The notes: generated from the letters alone by a model not told the origin. A stretch of DNA of 64,000 nucleotides from Mangifera indica (GCF_011075055.1 NW_025401102.1:186001-250000), one strand, 5' to 3'; positions 11,011 to 23,889 are shown, numbered from the stretch's first letter. Numbers and translations are program-made.

Positions 11011-12000
11011 ATGGCTTCAAGCAACTTTACAGGGGTGATTGCACTAGTTTTTTCTGGTGAAAAGTACGTAACCTGGGTAGTAAAAATGAAAGCCTATTTG
11101 AGAGCTTTTGATTTGTAGCATGTAGTTAAAGTGGATAAGCAGCCAAATCCATTGCCTAAGAATCCAACATCGAACTAGATTAAACATCACTCTGAGGAGA
11201 TAGCAAAGAGGTACAAAGCTTTGTCTTGTATCTATTCTGCTATTTCAGAAATTATGTTTGCAAAAATCATGGCTTGTGAAACAACAAAGAAGGCATGGGA
11301 TAAGTTAAAATTAGAGTTCCATGGTAGTGAAAATCAAAGCAAATATAGATTTTCAACTTGAAAAGAGAATTTGCTTTGCTTAGAATGAAAGATGAAAAAT
11401 CAGTCAAAAGTTTCATTAATAGATTGATGAAAATAGTGAACCAACTCACTTTTATTGTAGAAATCATTTTTGAAAGTAAGGTTATGGAGTAAGTGTTAGT
11501 AAGTATACCAGAAAAATTTGAAGCAAAGGTTTCCTTCTTGGAAGATTCAAAGGATATAAGCACTATGACCATTTCAGAATTGTCCAGTTCATTGCAAGTT
11601 GTGGAATTGAGAAAAACTTTTAGATATAGTGTTATAGTCTCTGAAGAAGCATTTACTATAGGTCAATTATAAAACACACAAGCTGGTTTCAATTCGAATA
11701 AGTAGTATGCTAACAAGAAAGAAAAGAGGAAAAAGGATGGATATGATAAGAGGCGAAAAGGAAAGAAAGGTAGATTTTCACCTTGTTTGCACTGCAAAAA
11801 AACCAGCTATATAGAAAAGTATTGTTGGTATAGACTTGAGATTCAGTGTAGAGGATGTAAGAAGTTTGGCCATATGGAAAAGGTGTGTAAGAACAAAGGA
11901 AAAACAACTCAGCAGCAAACTCAAGTTGCTAAAAATTTACAAGAGAAAGAGGAGCACTTTAAAGACCAATTGTTCACTGTAAACTGCTATAATGCTTAGT
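11011..12000 (+). pseudogene. Copia gag remnant with CCHC zinc knuckle
   Basis: An ATG at 11011 starts MASSNFTGVIALVFSGEKY, then a copia gag-like reading with VTWVVKMKAYLRAFDL and TKKAWDKLKLEFHG, interrupted by stops. A CCHC zinc knuckle, C-RG-C-KKFG-H-MEKV-C, is intact at 11847-11888. An upstream CCHC-like array (from about 11784) has Tyr where His is expected. Gag would form the particle and bind template RNA, but the frame is broken. Confidence 0.75.
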
Positions 12001-13090
12001 TTCATTCTCGAAATTGGCTACTAAACAATGAATGCACCAATTATATGACTTTTGATAAAAGCCTTTTTATCAACCTTAGAAAGAGCAGAATTTCCAATGT
12101 CAAAATTGGAAATAGAAAGCTATTACAAATAAAAAGAGTGGGCATAGTGGCTGCTAAAACAATTTTAGGTACAAGATTGATCAATGAAGTGTTACTTATT
12201 CATAGTATTGCTCTTAATCTATTGAGTATTGGTCAAATGTTAGAAAAAAATTATTCCCTAAAATTTGACAATAAAAAAAGTCATGTGTATGACTCAAAAA
12301 GAGTAAAAGTAATGATGGTAAATATGATACATAGAAGTTTTTGCATAGAGCTAAGTGATTTGAATGCTCAAGCATTTATCAGTAATGATGATGAATCAGT
12401 TAAATGGCATAAAAGATTAGGCCATTTTCATGAACATGGACTCAAATTGATGAATGAGAAAGAAGTTGTTGTTGGAAGGCCAATGTTGGCAATGATAAGG
12501 AAAATTTGTGAAGCTTGTCAATTAGGAAAGCAAATAAGGCTTGTTTTTCCAAAGAATGAAGCATAGAGGGCCAGGGAGAAGCTGCAATTAGCACACACTA
12601 ATGTGTGTGGCCCTAGGATAGAAAATTCCTTAAATGGTAGTAAGTATTTTATATTGTTCATAGATAATTTTAGTAGGATATGTTAGGTGTATTTCATCAA
12701 ACAAAAATTTGAAGTTACTGTTATGCTTGTGAACTTTAAGAAGTTTGTAAAAAATAAATGTAGATACAAATTAAGAATGATAAGAAGTGACAATGGAAGA
12801 GAATATACTAATGAAAATTTTGAGAAATTTTGCAAGGAAAATTACATCAAACACCAACTTATTGTCCTATATACTACTCAACAAAATGGGGTAAGTAAAA
12901 AGAAAAATAAGACAGTTATGGAGATGGGAAAATGTCTTTTACTTGAAGGTAATTTGCCAAAGAAATTTTGGGTAAAAGCAGTGAATACAATAGTTCATTT
13001 GCTCAATAGGCTACCAACAAGAGCCTTAAAGGAGAAGACACCTTATGAGGCTTGGTTTGATTTGAAGCGAAATATAAGTTATGTGTGAAT
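12000..13090 (+). pseudogene. Copia protease and integrase remnants
   Basis: At 12000-12062 the aspartic-protease region reads WLLNNECTNYMT. The catalytic Asp-Ser-Gly position (12024-12032) is Asn-Asn-Glu. The GAG-pre-integrase HHCC zinc motif WHKRLGH...CEACQLGK survives before the stop at 12564. In the integrase core the first catalytic Asp is Asn (HTNVCGP near 12595). The second is kept (RSDNGREY near 12790). The catalytic Glu is Lys (QQNGVSKKKN near 12890). Three of four catalytic positions across protease and integrase are therefore lost, in addition to stops. Confidence 0.8.
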
Positions 13091-13156
13091 ATTTGGTTGT
13101 TTTTGCTAGACTTTTATTCTAGAAATGAAGAGAGAAAATTTAAGCAAGAAAACTAA

Positions 13157-14950
13157 TTGGGTATATTGGTGGGCTATTGTGACAAGTCCAAGGCATATAG
13201 AATATATCATCCTTTAAATGGTAAAATTGGCATTCACAGAGACTTAAAGTTTGATGAAGAGTCAATGTGGAATTGGGAAATAAATGCAAGTCAAAGGAAG
13301 ATAAAGGAAGAGCCAATTGTGCATAATGAAATAACAGCAGATTGTGAGGAGCAAAATAATAGTGATGGTGAAGATAAATCAGTCAAGATGAAATCACTAG
13401 CTGATATTTATAATTGGTGTAATTTGATAGTGATTGAACCTAGTAATTATAAAGAAGCTTCAAAGTTTTCTAGTTGGAGGGTAGTTATGTAAGAGGAGAT
13501 AAAAATGATACAGAAAAATGAGACCTAGAAATTGGTTGATAGATCACTTGATAAACATGTTATTAGTGTCAAGTGGATTTACAAGACAAAACTAAATGCT
13601 AATGGTTCTATAAACAAGTTAAAGGTAAGGCTTGTAGTGAAAGGCTATGCACAGAAAAAGTGTGAAGACTGTTTTGAAACCTCTGCACAATTGCAAGGTT
13701 TGATACTATTAAACTTCTTATTACATTGGTTGCTTAAAAAGGTTGGTTTCTTTATCAATTAGATGTTAAGTCAACTTTTCTCAATAGTGACTTGAACGAA
13801 GAAGTGTACATAGAACAGGCTCCTAGGTTTGTAAAAAAATGAGATGAAAGGAAAGTGTATTTGTTGAAGAAGACCTTATATGGATTGAAATAGGCTCCAA
13901 GAGCCTGGTATAGCAAAGTAAATGCTTATCTGATAAACCTTGATTTTGTAAAAAGCTTGAATGATGTTTCATTATATGTGAAGTTGGAAAATGATGATTT
14001 GTCAATAATGTCCATTAATGTGGATAACCTTCTGATTACAGGTAGTAATGCAAATCTGATCACTTAGCTGAAACTGGAAATGCAAAATGCATTTGAAATG
14101 ATTAACTTACGGAGACTCAATTTCTTCCTTGGCATTGAAGTTTTGTAATCAGAATCTGGTATTTTCATTACCCAACAGAAATATGCTAAGGAATTAGTAA
14201 AAAGGTTTCGGTATGGAGAATGCATACAATCCTCTTGTAGTGAGTTAGAAACTGGGAAAAAAATGATGGATTTCCAAAAATTGAACCTACTGTTTTCAGA
14301 AGTTTGATAAGATGTTTGCTTTATCTAACAGTAACTAAACTTGATATAATGTATGCAACAAGTTTGCTTTCAAGGTTTATGCAAAAACCAAGCTAAAAAC
14401 ATTTTAAAACAGCAAAAAAGGTCTTCAGGTATGTTAAGAACTCTGCTGATCTTGGAATATTATACAGCAGAAATTTGGAGGTCAATTTGCATGGTTTTGT
14501 TGATATTGACTGGGGTGGCTCAACGGATGATTTAAAGAACACCTTTGGTTACATTTTTCCTCTTGGATCAGGATCAATTTGCTGGAATTCAGAAAAACAA
14601 AATGTTGTTGCTCAATTTATGGCGGAAGTAGAATATATAGCAATTATTTCAGCAGTAAATCAATCATTTGGTTGAGGAAGATATTAGGTTATTTTCTTGA
14701 AAAACAAATAAATGCAACACCTATTTATTGTGACAACAAGTCTGCCATGACTATAACTAAAAATCTAGTTTTTCATGGCAAAACAAAACATATTAAGATT
14801 AAATATCATGCTATATGGCAAGCTGAAGAAGAATTTGAAATCAAGCTAATTCATTGCAGTTAAGAAGAGCAATTGGCTGACCTGTTGACAAAGGTTGTTA
14901 GCACAAATAGATTTGTTCAACTAAGGAACAAGTTGGGAATGGTAAGTAAG
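13157..14950 (+). pseudogene. Copia reverse transcriptase and RNase H remnants
   Basis: Fragments in several frames read HVISVKWIYKTKLNANG, YQLDVKSTFLNSDLNEEVYI, KKTLYGLK-stop-[23 protein letters not shown] and QLADLLTK. These are the standard copia reverse-transcriptase and RNase H blocks in the standard order. The active-site YVDD position reads NVDN (about 14018-14029). Frame changes occur at about 13490, 13760, 14150 and 14680. No functional polymerase can be made. Confidence 0.85.
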
Positions 14951-14956
14951 TTTGTC

Positions 14957-14965
14957 AAGGAGGAG
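14957..14965 (+). other. Polypurine tract
   Basis: AAGGAGGAG immediately before the 3' LTR, the usual primer for plus-strand DNA synthesis. Confidence 0.7.
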
Positions 14966-15400
14966 TAATGAAACTAAGTGAAGTATGTAGTTGCTGGATT
15001 TTTTTGATATATTGAAGATGTGCATGGGTGCTTTGAAACAAAGCCAATATAAGTTTGTTTTTGTTGTTTAATATGCTGACAAACTTTCTTATCCATTTTG
15101 AGTTGTTTTAGTTTGTATTTAGTTGGAATGTAACCAATGTAGCTTGGAGTTGTTAGAGTAGATAAGCTTTTGGTTACTTTTGGTTTGCTTTGTAAGAAAT
15201 TGTATAGTTTAGCTTAATTTGAGCTGCTGTGTACATGTATTAAGTAAGATAGGATGTACATATAAATGTTTTATTGAAGTAATGAAAAGATGAATGATTA
15301 TTGCAGCTATCAAGAACTTTCTTCTCTCGGCTCTGCTTCTCTGTTTTTTCTTTCCGTTTCTCTATCTTTGCATATAATCTTCCCACTCAAAAAACATACA
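14966..15400 (+). repeat. 3' LTR of Ty1/copia element
   Basis: 435 bp from TAATGAAAC to CATACA, followed by the target duplication CAACC (15401-15405). Shares the promoter-like block around TTGATATATTGAAGATG and the conserved 3' end TTCCCACTCAAAAAA with the 5' LTR. Confidence 0.85.
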
Positions 15401-15835
15401 CAACCTGTCTGGCTTCAAAAAGCATCTGAAGAAATGGATCTTTTTGAGTTAAATGAGATGCCTAATACAGACTGGCCTCTAAATGATTATGAATATTATG
15501 AAACAATGAGTGAGGACTGGTGTAGACAGGTTTGCTTGAGTGACTGTTTTTGTGATGCTGCAATTTACAGAGATTCAGAATGCTGGAAGAAGAGAACACC
15601 TCTGTCAAATGGGAGTATTGATCCAAGCACTGGAGGCAAAGCCTTGATAAAAGTAAGGAAGAATTACTCCAGTTCACCTCCAGCATCAAAGAAAACAGAA
15701 AATTAGACAGTGATTTACACTTTATCACGACTATTAGGTTGTTCAGCCTTTCTGAATCTCTTATTTCTTCTATCCACCTGCATTTTCCTCTACTGCTTGA
15801 ATCGAAGGAAGCTGAAAATATATCATGTCTTTCAG
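15401..15835 (+). pseudogene. G-type lectin receptor kinase pseudogene, 3' part (PAN region and membrane span)
   Basis: After the CAACC duplication the host gene resumes. DLFELNEMPNTDWPL, CRQVCLSDCFCDAAIY, CWKKRTPLS and GGKALIKVRK match the PAN region of the intact paralogue (residues 367-440 there). A frame change follows, then a hydrophobic membrane span, LLGCSAFLNLLFLLSTCIFL (about 15735-15800), and a basic stop-transfer segment. The reading degenerates near 15835 and no kinase domain follows. About 125 codons between lectin and PAN regions are missing from the host gene at the insertion site, so a deletion happened as well as the insertion. Confidence 0.85.
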
Positions 15836-16009
15836 GGAGGATGTTAGAGGCTTATGAATTTGTGAAAAATACAAAATAGAAATCACTGATTCAATTGCTG
15901 GACCTTTCTTTAGTGAATGTGAAATCTGTGGAAGCAAAGATTTGGCTAAAATCATGCTGAGAATATTCTGAAAATGGACTTGAATAAGCCGGGTTGTTTT
16001 TTCATACTA

Positions 16010-16011
<2 letters not shown>

Positions 16012-16059
<48 letters not shown>
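16012..16059. repeat. (AT)24 microsatellite
   Basis: 48 bp of uninterrupted AT dinucleotides, likely polymorphic. Confidence 0.95.
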
Positions 16060-16063
<4 letters not shown>

Positions 16064-16342
16064 GGAGCTGATGGAGAATGACATGAGGTTGGAATGTAAG
16101 GAAGGTAGGGAAAAACTTTAAATCACTCCAGAGTTTGGATTTAATTATGCGGCTTCTAAAAATTTCTTCTCTTGACTTCATGTGGGATGTAATAGCTACC
16201 CTCAATAATAAAACTCTGATTTTAAAAGGGTTAAAAAAGAATCATTCCGGTAGACTCAGGAACATTAGGATGTTTACTGAGACATACGCTTTACCCTGAA
16301 TGTAAGCATATCCCATTCTAATACTTCTCTTCCTTTTTGCAG

Positions 16343-16410
16343 AAGAGGTAAAATTGGAGGAAGATGAAGAAGGATCTAAGGATGGGGGAGCTTTTGAATT
16401 TGGGAGCTAA
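16343..16410 (+). other. Possible orphan terminal exon
   Basis: A strong acceptor-like TTCCTTTTTGCAG ends at 16342. One frame then reads EVKLEEDEEGSKDGGAFEFG, one Ser and a stop (TAA 16408-16410). This looks like the acidic tail of a last exon, but I find no convincing upstream exon and do not recognise the protein. It could be a captured fragment or chance. Confidence 0.2.
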
Positions 16411-19400
16411 AGTGGTAGAGTTGGTGATCATAACTCCTTAAAACAGCATTCCATTTGTGAACTATATTCCCTTTTTCTTCTTCACTTATGTCAATTTTCC
16501 TCCCATAGAAGGAATTGTGCCATAAATAATGTCTTGGGCTAATCATGGGCTATAGATTTGCTCTATATACCATTCAGGATTTTACTCCATTTTTCATCTG
16601 TATTCACAAGCAATATAAATATGATTTTGATCTTATAAATGGATTAAATATTTCAGTTGAAATTAGTGGTCTAAGAAATTACATTATTGATAACTGATTA
16701 TTCCATTTACTTATACATGTACTTATTTCCTTAAAGACTAAATTAAATGACCATCCTCATGCTTGATTGGTTTTATCTGTGGTGTACATCTAGTTGAGAC
16801 CATTTATGTCAGCCTTTTCTACTCATGGGATTCCCCTTTTTTTTCCTTTGCTTTTAATGCCCAGAAATTCATGGCCTTCTCAACTTATTCACCGAGCTTT
16901 AAACTGGAGTTACTTCCAGATCTTACATAACTTTGTAATTGGAGAACTTCTAGATATATTATATAAAGTAGGTGGCCAAGGGCATCTGAGCTCTTGACAT
17001 CTTAGTTGAAGCCAAGGCTTTTTTATTCATGGACATCACACTGCACATTAGCGCATCATATGTTCAAGTTTTTTCAGTATTTTCCTTGGTGCCTTCTCTT
17101 CTTTTCTCTCTCCTGAATCTCGAATGATTCTCCTTCTATTGTGTTCTTTGTCGGTTTTTCCCCCATTGGCCACTTCATGATTTTGTGTATTATGTAGTCA
17201 CATATGAAGCCAAATTATCTTGTGGATGACATGCTATAGGGTAGTAAACACTGCATAATCAATCTTATTTTGAGTACGTGATCAGAAGTTGATAATTTAC
17301 GTTTTTCTTGCTGAATCTGAATCTAGTATCAGTCTATGAATATTCTTAGTATTTACTGCTTTTAATGACACCGGAAATGAGTCTTGTTTCCCTTTGCAAC
17401 TCTGATGCTCATAGATTCAATCCTTTGTTCACATTTTTCTCAATTGTCATCTGGGACTTTTTTGCCAATTTCCCAGCTTTCACTACACACAGGATGTAAT
17501 GATAATTTAGGAGTTTAAGGCCATGCAAGTGAACATTGATCTAGCCCAAAGCTTTGAAGCATGTTATTTTGGTTTTTTGTTCACAATTTCGGCAAATGCA
17601 ACCCTATGGAGATAGAGGCACTGTTCCTTGCTTCCCTAAAGGATGCAATTGTACTTGAGTTGTGTAGCCTTAGTTTGATATGCTAGAATAATGTAGGCAT
17701 ATATTGATTAAATTTTTTATCATCTAATAAAATCTGGTAAATGTGTAGTTCAGAAAAAATTTATTTATAGATTCAATATGATTATTCAGAAATGGGTTGA
17801 TACACTTCGTATTATGAGTATTAATTTGGATTATAAGTATGGACTAATGAAAGTGACTAAACTTTTGGTGGGTAATAATAATGCGTAAAAGTATTTGACA
17901 CCCCATTTTGTTGCGCTTTGTAAATTGCAAAGAAAGATTTTGCTTGAAGATTGACAATCAATCTTTCTAAAACAATTTTTAGCAACAAAATGACATAAAC
18001 AAACTTGTCTTATATCCCTAATTTATAAATAACAGTATTTTATAACATGATGCGCTTCGAATTGAAATTGACAAAATAGTTAAGTTCTATAATTTTACAT
18101 TTGAGTGACAAATAATGATTTTGGCTTACATGATCTTCTGTAACTAGGAGAATATAGTTGGCATTGAGCTATAGATAGTCTCTTGAACTCTTTAGAATAG
18201 ATAGAATTATTGTTAAACTTAATCAACCTACGATCGACTGTCATCTGAGTATAAGGTCTTAAGATAAATTTTTGGATATAAACTCCCTAAAAGATTACTT
18301 GTATTGAAGACGGAATTGAAAAGCCAAATTGAAGGGAACAAATATGAAATTCCTAACTATTACATTGTTATATTATTATTTCTATATAGAGTTTAAGTAT
18401 TGACCCCCATGGTGTTTCTGAAATAACAAAAATTCATTTACCCTTATATTTTAGGTGTTAAAATTCTATAAATATTTAATCATTTCATAAATTCATAATG
18501 GTATAGTAAGAAGAAACTTTAAAAAATTATTGTTATTAAACAAGCTTTAGGGGTCGATGTCTTTTCAAATCTATTATATATCAACAAGAAGATAATGAAG
18601 TTGCAAGAAAGTCAAAGTTTTGAACTGGATTCTACTTATATCTATGATGTAAACTTCATTATCTTTGAAATTTAAACCATTTCATTCACACGTATTGGGA
18701 AGAATATGTCAAATCTACTATTTTTTCAAAGAAACGCAAAGTCTTCTGTCAAAATTTCCATCCATTTGGCCCCTTGTATGTTGTCTTCACAGTGTTTTAC
18801 TTTGGCAGCAGGGTGCATGAGGCTATATGTTTTTTGTCGGAGTAATAATATGAAGCTATGTTTTGTAAATACATAATAATGTTTTAATACCGCATAATAT
18901 TATTTGTATATGACTGGTAATATAAGTGTCAGGGTTAACTTTTTGCCTTAACCCTATTATAGTTAACCCTATATGACAGGCTTGGCTTGGACCCCTTATT
19001 TTGGCACGGCCTAGCCCATTCTAGGCCGCACCTAGGCCTGGGAACATCTTCCCAAAACATAATTTTCTAATCTCTATTTCTCTGCACTTTCTTCAATTTT
19101 CAATTTCAAACTCATCCAATCAATTTTTTATTTTGCTTAACAACTTCCGTTTGTTTTTCAATTTTATTAATCATTATTTTTCATTTAATAAAAAATTACA
19201 AATAAAATAGACTTACATAAGTTTAATCCATTTAAATACTTCGAAACTAGTAAAACTTAATATGATATTGACAACATATTTAGAGCACCAACATGTTAAA
19301 ATGTAGCACTACCAATAGGAAAAAAAAATAAAAATCAATAGAGTGCAAATACTTCAATCAAATCGAAGGTAAATTAATTTGATGGGCAATATGTAAACAC

Positions 19401-20815
19401 CACAATTCCTTTTTAACATGTGATGGTTCAGACGGCATTGGTCATCTTCATGATTATATTTCTAAATATTGTAAATAAATTATACACCACTTAAAAAAAC
19501 AATAACAAATTGTCTTCACTACATCACTATTGGTTGGTCACTTCATTACAACAGAAGAGTCCATGCATTGCAGAATTAACAAACTTTGCCTACAATCAAC
19601 AAAAAATGTGCAATTATATATCGTTGCTTTTGACCAACCTTTTTACATATGCTGAAAATGAAATTTTAAAATAGATTATACAAACCCGACATGGTCCGCT
19701 AGTCTGATGGATCAAGCCAAGGTTGGCATAGCCCAGCTTGGCTCGTTGACATCTCTTAGTATGTGCATCTTTTTCTACCTTTTGAGACTTTAAATAGTTT
19801 AATAAACTTAAAATTTGAACTAAAAATATCACTTCAATAGAACTTGTTTGAGTTTTTACGATCAATGACTTAGTACTGCACCAACGATCAAGCACATTTC
19901 AGTTGGCCATTTGCCCAAAAGTCCAGATATATTTTTCCTCTCACAACGGTAAGATGACCTCGGTTAGTAACAAATCTACTCAACATTTATGATAAAATTT
20001 TCCTATTATCTTTTGTGCTACCTTTATTTTCTCAATCAAGATAATATTGTTATTATAAATATTTATTTTTAGTTCAAATAAAATAGGAATAAATCTTTAG
20101 AATTATATTTAAAATAGAAAATTTTAAATATTTCTATCTAAACGTAAGTTCTCTCAAGTCTTATGAATATAAAAAATTAGTACAATGAGAGAGGAAAAAA
20201 GAGAGACACATAGTACAATAGTCGTATAAACATCATCGTTTATGCTCTAATTTGAATTGAGAAGTCAAGTAGCCATTTAATTCTAAGAAAGTAGTCATTA
20301 GATTATGAAAGTAGTTTTTTGTTGCTTCAAAATGCAAAGGAACAGACATTTCTAGTTCTTGAATTGGCATTCCTTTAAAAAAAACACTTGCATTAAGAAA
20401 AATACACGTACAATCCATAAGTTAATGGTTATATAATTGAGATTTCTACATCTTATAAGTGATCTATCCAATTTTAAGAATGGTCATTCATTGCTTAAAA
20501 AAGGGGGAATTCGTTGCTTCAAAACGAGTATTTCATTTTTGGTCTCCAAATTGATCAATTTTTTCAAAGTGTGTAAACGGATAGTAGAACGATGTCGTTA
20601 CCCTAGGGAACAACATCGGCAAGCCCTAATATGTTGGGTGCAATGATATAAACATACTGTTTATGATTTTTTTTGTATTACCCCTTAAAATTGGTTATTT
20701 GAATTAATGACCCTTAAACATTAATGTATGCAGTTGTTCTTTAAGTTAAGAAGGAAAGTCTCAAATAGTCAAACGCGTTTTCAAATATGTCTTTCTTTCT
20801 CACTTAGCTGTATAT

Positions 20816-20822
<7 letters not shown>

Positions 20823-20847
<25 letters not shown>

Positions 20848-20848
20848 T
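20823..20848. repeat. (TA)n microsatellite
   Basis: About 13 uninterrupted TA units. Confidence 0.9.
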
Positions 20849-22817
20849 AGTTCTTTCAATCTTAGATGCGCAATATTTACTTAATTGAATACTCAGATAA
20901 TATATTATTATATAATTGATTGTTATATTTATATTTATATTTAATTTATAGTCATCAAATTACATGATAATATATCATCTAAGTTTTTAATTAAATATTC
21001 AAAACTGGATACACATAATTTTATTGATCGTAGATAGTTGTTGAATTAACTTTACATGATAAAATACCTTGACTCTAAATTCATATTTTGGATCAAACAC
21101 AACATGTAACTACATAATTTGTTATGAAACAACACACTTTATTAAATGTTGAGGAATACACGATTTGTTACAAAATAATGCACAAAAATTTTTGACATGC
21201 AATGACATTTTGTTTAAATAGAATTACTCTATTTCAAGTTAAAATTAATAATTTGTATATTGTCTCTTTTGTATAATTAATTATAAGGATTAAAAAACAT
21301 AATATTATGATAAAAAAATACAAATTAGTCTACAATTTCAACTTCAAAAGATTGTTATTGATAATCAACGAATTTAACAATTACTAGTCAAATATTTAAA
21401 AAATTGAATTTTCGATCCATATAATGAATATTATAAATATTAAAACCATTAACAATTATATAAGTATGATACACCAAACGTATATGTTCAAATTAGTAAT
21501 ACTTATGACACACCAAGAAAAAAAACTACAAATGGTTTTTTACAAGTCTACCAAGAAAAATTGTTAAATTAAAATAAATGTCTTTGGATGATATAGATTT
21601 GGTGTTTAGTGATGCAATGTAGATTTGATATCTAGTAATGCAATGTCGATTTCTTTGTTAATTCGAATTCAGGAATAATAATTTTGTAGATTGAAACTTT
21701 TGCTTTCAAATGAAAAAAATCAAGGACATCAGGGATTTTTTCATGTTATAATGTTATGCAATATTTTGTTTAAAATTTTCGTATTAATTCGAGTCAATTT
21801 GGATTGACACGAACACGACCCAATTTTTTTAGATATACCCAAACCTGATCTAAACTATTTTTCATATTGAAAATCATAACCCTAATATGCTTTTTCGTAT
21901 CATATTAGATTAATTGATTATGTCAAAAACTTTTTTTGGTAAGTCATTGTGTAAATCTTACTTTTCAAAAGTCCAAGTATATTATTTGATAATAATTTTA
22001 CTTTTTTAATTCTAGCTAGCCATTATAGTAATTTTAAGAAAATAATATCCATTTATTTATCTAGAGGATTTGGCTTATAAAATAATAAATTAATTGAGAC
22101 TGTGAGAATATTTCTTGGTTTCATATATTTGGCAAACATAATTTGAGGGGATTACTTTGCTTTCTATAATTTATAGAGAACCTCTATTTTAATGTATCAT
22201 TTTAATTATATTCCAATGTTATTTCCATCTTAATTTGTTGATGAAATAAGAATTAATCATAATAAATTTTGAGATGTAAATGGTAAGGCTTGAATGTGCA
22301 AAAATTAGAAAGGAATAGAATTTTGAGATACCATTAATATTACAAAATTATTCTCAAAATATTTCAACAAAAATAGTTCATCTTATTTTCTAAAATATAA
22401 CAAAATGTGAATTAATTTTTTTTTCTTTTAGAAAGAAAAAGAAAAAGAAAAAGGTTGTCTAAGGGATTGTTTGCATTATATTAACAAAATTATACACAAG
22501 AATACATTTTAAATCATCAAGTTATTTTTTATGTTGTTACATTTCTATCTTTACTTATAAATTTTTAGGATAAAAATATTATCATTTTTAATTAATATAA
22601 TAAATTAATAATATCTTAAAATAATTATTATTCAAAGATATTTGAATATTATTTTATTACCTCTGATTAAATATAATAATTATTTATATGTATCAAATTT
22701 TTATTAAACATGATAATAATTTATCTTAATAATCATTCAAGTAATTTATCTATATGGTAATCTTTAATTTTTATTATAAAATATTATCTAAAGCAAACCC
22801 ACCGGTATACTACCAAA

Positions 22818-22985
22818 GAGTAATGTTATATGTATCCACTTTTGATACACAATTTATATACATAGATGGTGTGTATCATGTGATTGGATGTTGTTTTATT
22901 TTTAATTTAAAATTACTCAATCATATGATAATGTATTATTTGTATATACAAATTATATACTAAAAATTAATACACATAATTTTAT
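22818..22985. repeat. Palindromic MITE copy
   Basis: The ends GTAATGTTATATGTAT and the reverse complement of ATACACATAATTTTATT are inverted. The centre TATCATGTGATTGGATG ... CTCAATCATATGATAATG is near-palindromic around TTTTATTTTTAATTTAAAA. The same structure recurs at 35602, 42370, 44441, 47600, 52090, 54950 and 60850. Confidence 0.6.
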
Positions 22986-23057
22986 TGATTATAAAAACAT
23001 AGTTATATCATATAACTTATATGTTTACTTGGTGGCATCAAAGATGTTTACTTATTA

Positions 23058-23889
23058 GGCTAAAAGAATTGTGCCCACCCACGGTATATTAAAATCCCAA
23101 AGTGGTACCTCCAACTTTCAAAAACCTAAATACCCACCCATGAGACAATTTTTGTTAAAAATTTTAATTAGAGTTAGAGGTAATACCATTATTTAACAAA
23201 AAATTTAAATACTAAACTTTTATCATATTTTTCCCTCAAATTGAAAATCTTACAATTTTTTCACAAATTTTTTCTTTAAAATTTGAAAAGTGACAATTTT
23301 CCCTAGGATTTCTTCCTTTTTTTCTTCATCGACGATCTGCTGTCTCCGGCTGTCGGTCAGCCTCCCTTCTAACCTCTCGCCCTTTCTTCTATGACCATGA
23401 ATCAATAGAAATTTTCTTGAAATTTAAACGATTTTCATCTAGAAATCTAAACAACTTTCATTTGGAAATCCAAACGATTTTCGTCTAGATGATGATGTCC
23501 AAACAAATAGTTTGGATGAGTCATCATCCAGAAGAAGAGATCTTTTTGTCTAGATGACGATGCGCATAGATAATTCATTTGGACAACAACCTCTGGATGA
23601 AAATCCTCTAGATTTTCAAATGATTTTTATTGATTCGTGGTCAGAAAAGAAAGGGAGAGAAGATAGTTGACGGTCGAAGAAAAGAGGAAAAAGCCTAGGG
23701 GGAAGTGTCATTTTTCAAATTTTGAGTAAGAAAAAATTATTAATTTTTAAATCTGGAAAAAAAATATAAAATTTTAATTTTTTAAATATTTTACTAAATG
23801 ATAATTGTATCTCTTATCTTACTAAAAATTATTTAATAAATAAATATTTAAGTTTTTAAAAAAAATATAAAGTAACAACTCTTTAGGCC
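23058..23889. mobile_element. Long-TIR Mutator-like element, GGCC family, copy A (832 bp)
   Basis: The left end GGCTAAAAGAATTGTGCCCA and the right end (reverse complement GGCCTAAAGAGTTGTTAC) are inverted. Target duplication TACTTATTA (23049-23057) / AACTTATTA (23890-23898), 8 of 9. The element has the family layout: AT-rich arms containing TTTAAAAACTTAAATAC-like blocks around a GC-richer core (about 23340-23690) that itself contains inverted GATTTTCATCTAGA-like repeats. No coding capacity is visible. Confidence 0.75.

Larger units (their letters stand above)
10489..15400 (+). mobile_element. Degenerate Ty1/copia LTR retrotransposon (4.9 kb) inserted in the kinase pseudogene
   Basis: The order LTR, gag with zinc knuckle, protease, integrase, reverse transcriptase, RNase H, LTR identifies Ty1/copia. 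Target duplication CAACC lies at 10484-10488 and 15401-15405. The primer-binding site TGGTATCAAAGC (10925-10936) is one mismatch from the usual initiator-tRNA-Met site. A polypurine tract AAGGAGGAG (14957-14965) abuts the 3' LTR. The coding region is broken by many stops and frameshifts. Catalytic positions are also altered, so it cannot be autonomous. It is an endogenous plant element, not a virus. Confidence 0.93.
16411..23048. other. Long gene-poor AT-rich region
   Basis: No gene recognised over 6.6 kb. Open frames are short, without domains, and mostly chance products of AT-rich DNA. A (TA)n tract lies at 20823-20848. One MITE copy lies at 22818-22985. Fragments of dispersed low-copy repeats occur, for example around 18900-19030 and 21770-21930. 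Confidence 0.45.
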
